Shown: one piece after another, positions 1 to 6,236 of the stretch | Layout: each line of letters opens with the position of its first letter | How positions within the stretch are numbered: the stretch's first letter is position 1 | From: an uncultured Christensenella sp. | Lineage (GTDB): Bacteria; Bacillota; Clostridia; Christensenellales; UBA3700 | Length of the DNA: 26,504 bases | Direction: 5' to 3' | NCBI GenBank assembly: GCA_910577795.1 | Contig: CAJTNW010000024.1 | Span: forward strand, 1-26,504 | Made by a program: the position numbers and the translations under genes | Notes under the pieces: model-generated | What the model saw: the letters and a program-made list of their open reading frames with translations, nothing else | Told to the model about the DNA's origin: nothing | Database searches by the model: none

Positions 1-760
1 CATAATATACAAACATTGTAATTGCTCTTACAAAAAAGCATAGTAGAGTAGCACCTTTGTGCTTCCATAACTCTTTAAAAGCAGACTGAGTGTCTTCACA
101 ATATTTTTGGAAGGCTGGTATAGCAGGTGTTATAAATTTACTTAAAAATTTTATTTTACCTAATAATTTTAAAAGATAAACTAAAAAATTTGCAACTCTT
201 TTACTGCAGGCAAGCAAAATAATAAATCCAAATGTTAAAAAATTCATTGTAAAACCTATTATAATCATTGGAAGCAAATTGCCAACTGCTTTAATAAGTT
301 CAGGATAAATTGCTATAGATAAAATTGCAAACAAATTTGTTACTGCCATGTGAATAATAAAATTCATCATTAATATGCCAGTAGAGGCTGATGCTTTTAC
401 CCCAAGCCTAGAGTAAGAATATACTTGAAAAGGCTGTCCACCAGTTGCAAAAGGTGTTATGCCATTAAAAAAGTGTTCGGTATTACCAATTAAAAAAGTA
501 TCTAACATACCTATATTGCATTTTTTAACTTTAGTAAGTATGCAGGTAGTAATAGGTGATAGAATAAAATATAGTAAAGTTAATCCTATTCCTGCAAATA
601 AATATCCAATATTAATGTTAGAAAAAGCGGTTTTTATTGCATTTATATCTGTAGTTAAAAATATAATTAAAAGTAAAATTAATATTGTGACAGTAAGCCC
701 CAATATAATTTTATTAATTATACTTTTAAAACTATATTTGTTTTTTTCTTTTTTAACCAT
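1..760 (-). CDS. MprF/AglD-type (UPF0104) lysylphosphatidylglycerol synthase transmembrane-domain protein, C-terminus cut off by window edge
   Basis: I translated the reverse complement by hand. An open frame of 253 codons starts with ATG at 760 (MVKKEKNKYSFKS...) and runs off the left edge. It is very hydrophobic, with several predicted membrane helices (about residues 17-35, 46-65, 125-150 and 155-180). It contains the motif NGITPFATGGQPFQVYSYSR at about residues 90-109, a hallmark of the membrane flippase domain shared by MprF N-termini and AglD/UPF0104 proteins. Members act in the cytoplasmic membrane; in MprF this domain flips aminoacylated lipids. No soluble synthetase domain can be judged because the 3' end is missing. 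A consensus promoter ends exactly at the start codon and no Shine-Dalgarno sequence is present, so the mRNA is probably leaderless. An internal start would have to be a TTG near codon 20, also without a Shine-Dalgarno. The family call is firm; the substrate is unknown. Confidence 0.85.
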   Translation of the reverse strand, partial: MVKKEKNKYSFKSIINKIILGLTVTILILLLIIFLTTDINAIKTAFSNINIGYLFAGIGLTLLYFILSPITTCILTKVKKCNIGMLDTFLIGNTEHFFNGITPFATGGQPFQVYSYSRLGVKASASTGILMMNFIIHMAVTNLFAILSIAIYPELIKAVGNLLPMIIIGFTMNFLTFGFIILLACSKRVANFLVYLLKLLGKIKFLSKFITPAIPAFQKYCEDTQSAFKELWKHKGATLLCFFVRAITMFVYY

Positions 761-766
761 AAAAAA

Positions 767-795
767 ATTATACCATAAATAGCAATTAGTGTCAA
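767..795 (-). promoter_or_regulatory. Consensus sigma-A promoter of the flippase gene, abutting the start codon
   Basis: On the minus strand the -35 TTGACA (795-790), a 17-nt spacer and the -10 TATAAT (772-767) are all perfect matches to consensus. Six T residues follow, and the A of the ATG (760) lies at the expected +1. Confidence 0.8.
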
Positions 796-831
796 TTGCT
801 TGCCTTTATTATACCCAATACCTAATAAAGT

Positions 832-863
832 AAAAGCGGATTATTATAATCCGCTTTTGTTTA
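832..863 (-). terminator. Intrinsic terminator downstream of trpB
   Basis: Arms AAAAGCGGATT (832-842) and AATCCGCTTTT (848-858) form an 11-12 bp stem with a very short loop. T-rich sequence lies on both sides, so it can end trpB transcription on the minus strand and could work in both directions. It lies 26 nt past the trpB stop. Confidence 0.8.
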
Positions 864-888
864 GATATTGTGTTGCTTTATAAGAAAA

Positions 889-2115
889 TTATTTTTTCTC
901 TCTTGTACCATAATGTTCAATAACATAGTCTAAGTCTTTGTCACCTCTGCCAGATAGGCAAACTAGTACACTGCCTTTGTTCATTTTTTTAGCAAGTTTA
1001 ATTGCATAGGCTACAGCATGACTAGATTCTATTGCTGGGATAATACCTTCTAGTCTTGATAATTCAAAAAAGGCATCAATTGCTTCATCATCATCAATAG
1101 TATCATATTTTACTCTGCCAATATCTCTTAAAAACGCATGTTCTGGACCACTTGAAGGGTAGTCAAGACCACTAGCAACTGAGTAAACTGGTGCAGGCTC
1201 GCCATATTTATCTTTAAGCATAATGCTATTAAAGCCATGCATAATACCTTCTTCACCATAAGTTAAACTAGCAGCATGGTCACCAAGTTTTTTACCTTTT
1301 CCTAAAGGCTCTACACCATAAATATCTACTGGGTCATTTAAAAATGCTGTAAACATTCCAATAGAATTGCTACCGCCACCCACACAAGCAACTACATTAT
1401 CAGGAAGTTCTCCAGTCATTTCTAAAAATTGCTCTCTTGCTTCAATACCTACTACACTTTGAAAATCTCTAACCATTGTAGGGAATGGGTGAGGGCCTAA
1501 GGCAGAACCAATGCAATATATGCAGTCTTTATATTCTTTTGAATATGCTGTAAATGCAGCATCTACAGCCTCTTTAAGTGTTTGCAAACCATCAGTAACC
1601 TCTACAACTCTTGCACCCAAAACTTTCATTCTTGCAACATTTGGTGCTTGCTTTTTAATATCTACAGCACCCATATAAATATCACATTCCAAACCAAAAT
1701 AAGCAGCAGCAGTTGCAAGTGCAACTCCATGTTGACCAGCACCAGTTTCTGCAATAATCTTCTTTTTACCCATATATTTTGCAAGCAGTGCTTCACCCAT
1801 ACAATGGTTAAGTTTATGTGCACCACTATGGTTTAAGTCCTCACGTTTTACATAAATTTGTATATTGCCATATTTGTTAGATAATCTTTCGCAATGCGAA
1901 ATAGGTGTAGGTCTGCCTTGAAATTCTTTGCGAATTCTTCTTAGTTCATTTACAAATTTAGAAGATTTACAAATTGTAAAGTAAGCATCTGTAATCTCTT
2001 GCATTGCTTTGTTTAATTCGTCGCTTAAATAAGCACCACCATACTTGCCAAAATATCCTGCCTCGTTAGGGTATTCTCTATGATATGTATCAAAATCTAT
2101 TCCATTAAATTTCAT
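889..2115 (-). CDS. trpB: Tryptophan synthase beta subunit
   Basis: This 408-residue protein has the full length of TrpB1-type beta subunits, the PLP enzyme that condenses indole with L-serine to give tryptophan. Seen: the N-terminal GKYGGAYL segment, KREDLNHSGAHKLNH carrying the PLP lysine, AETGAGQHGVA, the phosphate-binding loop VGGGSNSIG, PSSGPEHAFL, and C-terminal LSGRGDKD. The usual HTGAHKINN block reads HSGAHKLNH here, a mild variation. The ATG at 2115 has an AGAGAGG ribosome binding site 8 nt upstream. No trpA, trpC or other trp gene is adjacent. Expression appears to depend on a promoter about 265 nt upstream followed by a leader peptide and terminator, suggesting attenuation. Without a neighbouring trpA it may serve as an indole-salvaging synthase or pair with a distant alpha subunit. 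Confidence 0.97.
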   Translation of the reverse strand: MKFNGIDFDTYHREYPNEAGYFGKYGGAYLSDELNKAMQEITDAYFTICKSSKFVNELRRIRKEFQGRPTPISHCERLSNKYGNIQIYVKREDLNHSGAHKLNHCMGEALLAKYMGKKKIIAETGAGQHGVALATAAAYFGLECDIYMGAVDIKKQAPNVARMKVLGARVVEVTDGLQTLKEAVDAAFTAYSKEYKDCIYCIGSALGPHPFPTMVRDFQSVVGIEAREQFLEMTGELPDNVVACVGGGSNSIGMFTAFLNDPVDIYGVEPLGKGKKLGDHAASLTYGEEGIMHGFNSIMLKDKYGEPAPVYSVASGLDYPSSGPEHAFLRDIGRVKYDTIDDDEAIDAFFELSRLEGIIPAIESSHAVAYAIKLAKKMNKGSVLVCLSGRGDKDLDYVIEHYGTREKK

Positions 2116-2232
2116 TTTTATGTCCTCTCTTTATACTAGTTTTTTTAAATTATATTTTTTAGTTTTTATTCATTTTGTTTGAATTTATTAATAAATTCCT
2201 ATCAAAAATCGGTATTAAATTGCTTTTAAATT

Positions 2233-2269
2233 AAAAAAACGCAATATACCAGTGTGTAGTATTTGCGTT
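2233..2269 (-). terminator. Intrinsic terminator in the trpB leader (putative attenuator)
   Basis: On the minus-strand RNA, AACGCAA-AUAC pairs with GUAU-(A)-UUGCGUU: 11 bp with a single bulged A and a 9-nt loop, followed by seven U residues. It lies between the leader promoter (2382-2410) and trpB, about 118 nt before the trpB start. No second strong promoter is evident between it and trpB, so trpB needs read-through. The stop codon of the leader peptide overlaps the first two bases of the stem. Confidence 0.8.
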
Positions 2270-2309
2270 ATAACGTACGGCGACACCATCGCCTTGATAA
2301 TATTTTCAT
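2268..2309 (-). CDS. Putative leader peptide of trpB (MKILSRRWCRRTL)
   Basis: A 13-codon frame, ATG at 2309 and TAA at 2270-2268, encodes MKILSRRWCRRTL. A GAGGAG ribosome binding site lies about 10 nt upstream, and the frame is inside the transcript started at the perfect promoter 2382-2410. Codons 6-7 and 10-11 are AGG CGA and CGC CGT arginines flanking one TGG tryptophan. The stretch encoding RRWCR also forms a local hairpin (GGCGA/TCGCC). The stop codon lies at the base of the terminator stem, so a ribosome reaching it would cover the 5' arm. The single Trp fits a trp leader only weakly, since classical ones have tandem Trp codons. That it is translated is inferred from the ribosome binding site and layout. 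Confidence 0.6.
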   Translation of the reverse strand: MKILSRRWCRRTL

Positions 2310-2345
2310 AGTAACTTTTCTCCTCTAATTCTAGTCTAGTCTATC

Positions 2346-2366
2346 CATAATGTCTCTTGCATTATG
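2346..2366 (-). promoter_or_regulatory. Hairpin near the 5' end of the trpB leader RNA
   Basis: CATAATG (2346-2352) and CATTATG (2360-2366) are perfect 7-bp complements with a 7-nt loop. The hairpin lies just after the predicted transcription start (about 2375). It may stabilise the leader or time the ribosome. Confidence 0.5.
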
Positions 2367-2381
2367 CGATTTATTGATTTA

Positions 2382-2410
2382 ATTATAACTGATAACTATT
2401 ATTATGTCAA
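2382..2410 (-). promoter_or_regulatory. Consensus promoter of the leader peptide-trpB unit
   Basis: TTGACA (2410-2405), a 17-nt spacer and TATAAT (2387-2382) on the minus strand match consensus perfectly. The predicted start is near 2375, giving an untranslated leader of about 260 nt before trpB. Confidence 0.85.
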
Positions 2411-2480
2411 TATATTTTATGTAATTTTTTTTAAAAGTTTACAATTAACGTTTGTTTTGTTTTTTTACTTTTGACTTGTT

Positions 2481-2987
2481 TTAAATACAAAAATCTTTAA
2501 TAATAGTTTGTCCTCTGTGTAGGGCACTTGTTCCTGACCTTGCTAGTTCTATAATGTTATATGGTCTTAAAACATCAATAAAAGCATCAATTTTTCTTGG
2601 AGTACCAGTAAGTTCTAGTACCATAGCATTTTGGCTTAAATCAATAGTTTTTGCCTTAAATATGGAAGAGATTTCTATTATTTCAGACCTTTTTTCTGCA
2701 GTTACTTCAAGTTTTATCAAAAGTAGTTCACGCAATATAGAGTCTTCTTCCTTAAGTTCTGTAACACCATTAACTTCAATTTGCTTAAGCAATTGATTTT
2801 TAATAGCAGTAATTTGTTTTTCGTCACCATATAAGGAAATAGTCATTCGTGAAAGATTTTCGTCCTCTGTTTTGCAAACGGAAAGACTTTCAATATTATA
2901 ACCTCTTCTTGATATTAATCCAGATATGCGGGTTAGTACACCAGCATTGTTGGATACAAGCATTGATATATAATGTAATTTATCCAT
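2481..2987 (-). CDS. ilvN: Acetolactate synthase small (regulatory) subunit
   Basis: This 168-residue protein has the normal length of the regulatory subunit that activates acetohydroxyacid synthase and gives valine feedback control in branched-chain amino acid synthesis. The N-terminal ACT domain (about residues 4-78) shows SMLVSNNAGVLTRISGLISRRGYNIESLSV, quoted here as its pattern: VxNxxGVLxRxxGLxxRRGYNIxSLxV. The C-terminal domain ends with RPYNIIELARSG.SAL.RG, as in the family. An A-GCGAGG-T ribosome binding site precedes the ATG. The gene begins 27 nt after the helicase-loader gene on the same strand and no catalytic subunit (ilvB) is adjacent. It is an orphan regulatory subunit placed at the end of a replication-initiation transcript. 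The gene is also called ilvH. Confidence 0.95.
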   Translation of the reverse strand: MDKLHYISMLVSNNAGVLTRISGLISRRGYNIESLSVCKTEDENLSRMTISLYGDEKQITAIKNQLLKQIEVNGVTELKEEDSILRELLLIKLEVTAEKRSEIIEISSIFKAKTIDLSQNAMVLELTGTPRKIDAFIDVLRPYNIIELARSGTSALHRGQTIIKDFCI

Positions 2988-3014
2988 ATAATAGACCTCG
3001 CTAAATTGTATAAT

Positions 3015-3938
3015 TTATTTATTTTTATGTCTTAAATCATCACCATCAAGATAAAGTAGTTTAGTAGTATCTTTATTAGTAAGTCTTGAAAAAACTCTAT
3101 CGCCATATTTATCTTGTATTTCATTTGAAGAAAGATTTGTAGCAATGATAGTATGTTTATTAATTCTTTCTGTAAGTAGTACGGTTAAATATTCAATAGT
3201 TACATTTTTTATAATTGGCTCAATACCTAAATCGTCAATAATAAGTACTTCAGCCTTTAAAAGATTAGAAAAAATATGTTCTCTTTCTTTTATATTGGTA
3301 GTATGATATTTTAGAAATAAAGAGTTTAGGTGAAAAGCGGTTAGATATTGTGCATTTACTCCATTATCCAAAAGTTTGTTTAAAGTGCTACTAAGTAAAC
3401 AACTTTTGCCAACACCAACTTTGCCACAAAGCAAAATGTTTTTAAATTTGTTATTTGGAAACTCTTCACAATATTTTAGCATAGAATCATATAGTTTATT
3501 TAATGGTTTAGACTGCTTGCAGTCAATATTAGCAATTTTGTTGTCTTCAAATGTAAACACTGGTAATTCGTTTATGCCAGACTTGTTTCGTAAAATTTGT
3601 TTATAAGCATCAATTAAGCATTTGCAATATTTGCCATTTGATATTCCGCTATCTTGGCAAATAGGGCAGTGGAAAAAGTTATTAGGATTTAAATATTTAT
3701 CCTCAAACTCTTTTAATTTTTTGTTTAAAATAATATCATTTTTTTCGTATTTAGACAAGTCGCTATTATTTGCTAGTGCTTTGCTTAAATTTAATGTATT
3801 CAATTTTATTTGTTTAATTATACTAGCATATTCTTCATTAGAGGAGAAATCTTCTTTTGCTTTTGACAATTTTTCTAGTGCTATTTCTCGTCTTAATTGA
3901 ATTGCTTTTTTTGCTTCATTTAGTGAGTTAATATCCAT
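3015..3938 (-). CDS. DnaI/DnaC-type helicase loader (AAA+ ATPase)
   Basis: This 307-residue protein has the layout of Bacillota DnaI-like loaders, which deliver the replicative helicase DnaB/DnaC to the origin. The N-terminal helical region (1-85) is followed by a cysteine cluster CPICQDSGISNGKYCKC (C91, C94, C105, C107) that probably binds zinc. Walker A is GKVGVGKS (172-179) and Walker B is VLIIDD (231-236). Sensor-like sequence IIATNLSSNEI follows, then a likely arginine finger region (GDRVFSRL). The start codon lies 3 nt after the stop of the DnaD-like gene with no strong ribosome binding site of its own, so translation is probably coupled. The DnaD-DnaI pairing is the usual Bacillota arrangement. 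Confidence 0.93.
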   Translation of the reverse strand: MDINSLNEAKKAIQLRREIALEKLSKAKEDFSSNEEYASIIKQIKLNTLNLSKALANNSDLSKYEKNDIILNKKLKEFEDKYLNPNNFFHCPICQDSGISNGKYCKCLIDAYKQILRNKSGINELPVFTFEDNKIANIDCKQSKPLNKLYDSMLKYCEEFPNNKFKNILLCGKVGVGKSCLLSSTLNKLLDNGVNAQYLTAFHLNSLFLKYHTTNIKEREHIFSNLLKAEVLIIDDLGIEPIIKNVTIEYLTVLLTERINKHTIIATNLSSNEIQDKYGDRVFSRLTNKDTTKLLYLDGDDLRHKNK

Positions 3939-3941
3939 AAA

Positions 3942-5399
3942 TTAAAAGTCAAAATTTGACTCGTCCTCCTTATCAAATATGTTGTCCAATTCTTCTTTAG
4001 AATAAATGTGCTTATCACTAATAATTTGTGAATTATTAGAAATAGTAGCGATTTTTGTAGGGATATTTGCAATTTTTTCACAGTCTTCAATACTTTTAAC
4101 ATTGTTTTCTTTATATGCTGCAAGCAAACTATTAAGGTATGCAAAACTAAAAGATTTGCCAATAGATTTTTGAACAGCAAAATTAATAATCTCTTCGCTC
4201 ATACCCCAAATATTTACCCAAGTATTGTAATAATCTCGGTCAGTATTTGTCACCATTCTAGAAGTGCCTAGTTTTTGCAAAATCTGTTTAATCTTTTCGT
4301 TTTTCTGTTTTTCTTCCTCAAAGAAAGCCTGTACACTATTTGCTGAAACTATGCCTTTTGAGTAAAGGTCAGAGATAATATTGTCCATACCCTCTAAATT
4401 TTTTATATTGCGTTTTAGGCAATAAATTGCAATAAGTTTAAGACCGTTTGCCTCATATCCTTTGTTTAGCCATTCGCTAATATATTGCTCCACAATGGTG
4501 TCTATATTTTCGTAGTATACTCCAAGTGTTTTGTTGATATTTACTGCCAAGTTACGTGTAAATTCTATATATTCGCTTTGATTTTGTATATCACTTAAAG
4601 TAAATAATCCTAGTTTGTAAAAATTGTCAAGTACAGAATCTAATTTTTTAATACCACCACGTTTTTTGCATAATTTTGCTGCAAACAATATGCTTTCAAA
4701 ATCATAACCCCAAGAGGTAGACCATTTTATGTAATATTGCTTATCTTCAAAGTCAGGGGTAGATTTTAATCCTAGTGCCAAAAAGATTTGACGCATAGTG
4801 TCAGTTTGGGCTTCCATTTCCTTAAGTTTTTCTTCTACTTGCTCTATTGTTTTAATACCTTCGTTTGCCCAAGTTTTTGCAACAGTAAGTATATAATTAG
4901 AGTGTATATTTTGACCTTTAATGTCAACGCAATATTTTGTAATTAATAGCATTGCGTCTGTGGATATTTTGAAATCTTCTACCACTTCTATATACTTAAG
5001 TAATTCATTAGGGGTAAGAGGTCTTGATAAAATCATATTTTCTATCTGACTAATAAAATCTGCATATTTATTTGGGTTAAACTTACGTGGTTTAGTAAGT
5101 ATAGTTTTTAAAGGCAAATATTCAAACTCCAAAGGATTTTCTTTTGTAATTCTAATTGCTCCAATTTCTTCCCAGTATTTTATGCTGTCAGTTATTTGTT
5201 TTCGCTCAGCGCCTAGTGCAAGACAAAAACTATCCAAAGTGTTGTTTGTAGTAAATTTACTAGTGCATTGTACTAAACCATATAGATAAACTTTAATTGC
5301 AAGTTCATCTGCATTAGGCATTAAATCTGTAATAAACATATTGTCAATTACTGTGTTATTGTTAATTAAAGCCTCATGGCTTAGTGAAGAAAACGGCAT
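3942..5399 (-). CDS. DnaD/DnaB-like replication initiation protein with two DnaD-type domains
   Basis: I place the start at ATG 5399 (MPFSSLSHEAL..., 485 residues). It has an AGAGGG ribosome binding site 5 nt upstream; a longer in-frame ATG at 5459 lacks one. The N-terminal third (about residues 20-110) looks like the winged-helix DDBH1 region. Two copies of the C-terminal DnaD/DnaB_2 domain follow. The first is around residues 200-270 (YYIKWSTSWGYDFESILFAA) and the second around residues 385-450 (YYNTWVNIWGMSEEIINFAV), sharing the YYxxWxxxWG pattern. Such proteins remodel origin DNA and recruit the helicase loader, which is encoded directly downstream. It is larger than single-domain DnaD (about 230 residues), closer to B. 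subtilis DnaB in architecture. No clear promoter is seen on this strand upstream. Confidence 0.88.
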   Translation of the reverse strand: MPFSSLSHEALINNNTVIDNMFITDLMPNADELAIKVYLYGLVQCTSKFTTNNTLDSFCLALGAERKQITDSIKYWEEIGAIRITKENPLEFEYLPLKTILTKPRKFNPNKYADFISQIENMILSRPLTPNELLKYIEVVEDFKISTDAMLLITKYCVDIKGQNIHSNYILTVAKTWANEGIKTIEQVEEKLKEMEAQTDTMRQIFLALGLKSTPDFEDKQYYIKWSTSWGYDFESILFAAKLCKKRGGIKKLDSVLDNFYKLGLFTLSDIQNQSEYIEFTRNLAVNINKTLGVYYENIDTIVEQYISEWLNKGYEANGLKLIAIYCLKRNIKNLEGMDNIISDLYSKGIVSANSVQAFFEEEKQKNEKIKQILQKLGTSRMVTNTDRDYYNTWVNIWGMSEEIINFAVQKSIGKSFSFAYLNSLLAAYKENNVKSIEDCEKIANIPTKIATISNNSQIISDKHIYSKEELDNIFDKEDESNFDF

Positions 5400-5487
5400 A
5401 TAATCCCTCTTTTTAATTATTGCATAAGTGTCAAGGCAAGTAAAATTATGTTTAAGCACAAAACGGGCTATTAATTAATATATTATC

Positions 5488-5516
5488 TTGACAACTAAAT
5501 TTTTATGTTGTATAAT
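5488..5516 (+). promoter_or_regulatory. Consensus promoter of the lipoprotein-mrp cluster
   Basis: TTGACA (5488-5493), 17-nt spacer and TATAAT (5511-5516) match consensus perfectly. The predicted start near 5523 gives an AT-rich leader of about 164 nt before the first lipoprotein. I see no recognisable riboswitch in it. Confidence 0.85.
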
Positions 5517-5686
5517 ATTTTTGTTTAAATATTTATTTTAATAAGCAATGTTTAAATTTCAAAAAATAGCAAAAAGTATTATTAAGACGAATTAAAAACA
5601 ATTGCTCGTATAATAAATATATTGTAGCATAAAATATTTGATTTGCAAAGTGTTTTTTATTTATTTGCCTAAGGAGGTTTAGTATA

Positions 5687-6157
5687 ATGAAAAAAATCGG
5701 AATAGCAGTTACTGCTTTAATGGTTGTTTTATTATTATGTTTAACTGGTTGTAACACTAATTTTAAATTTGAAGATTTGGCTTTATCAAGTGAAGTAGTA
5801 TCTGAATTATCTGTAACTTATGGTAAGGATATGAAAGTAACTTCTAATGTAGCAAAAATTGACAATGTTATTAATGAATTAAATGGACTTGATATTGAAA
5901 AATTTAAAGATAAAGTAACAGACAATGTTTTTAGTGATAGTGTTGTAGGTAAAATTACTATGCAAATAAAAGATAAAGAGGGTAGTTTTACAATGATTTT
6001 TGTGGAAACCGTTGTTAACGGCGAAAAAGTTAGTCTTTTAAAATGTGATACTACTGATGGTCTAAAAATTAAAAAACTTTCTAAAGGTATTTACAAAATG
6101 GAAAGTACAATAATTGCAAATGCAATGTTAAATAAAATATTTGCAAACTGTATTTGA
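5687..6157 (+). CDS. Small lipoprotein of unknown function
   Basis: This 156-residue protein has a classical lipoprotein signal: MKKIGIAV, a hydrophobic core to residue 18 and lipobox LTGC with the lipidated cysteine at C22. The mature part is mostly polar with alternating short beta-like and lysine-rich segments (e.g. VVGKITMQIKDKEG) and no motif I recognise. A strong AAGGAGG ribosome binding site precedes the ATG. It is followed 79 nt later by a second, much larger lipoprotein gene on the same strand, so both are probably exported together and may act at the same surface site. The gap holds a small hairpin (TCCGTA/TACGGA near 6187-6207) without a T-run, so co-transcription is likely. Confidence 0.85.
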   Translation: MKKIGIAVTALMVVLLLCLTGCNTNFKFEDLALSSEVVSELSVTYGKDMKVTSNVAKIDNVINELNGLDIEKFKDKVTDNVFSDSVVGKITMQIKDKEGSFTMIFVETVVNGEKVSLLKCDTTDGLKIKKLSKGIYKMESTIIANAMLNKIFANCI

Positions 6158-6236
6158 TAAGTAAAATAGAGGGGTTAAAATAAATATCCGTAAATGTAAA
6201 ATACGGACAAGTTATGTTGGTAAAATAGGAGAAAAT

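Noticed and set aside
459..782. A plus-strand frame of about 107 codons at the left end
   Set aside because: It is antisense to the clearly homologous flippase gene and has no ribosome binding site or family features.
2481..2987. Treating trpB and ilvN as one amino-acid operon
   Set aside because: A perfect promoter and leader/terminator lie between them, so trpB has its own regulated transcript.
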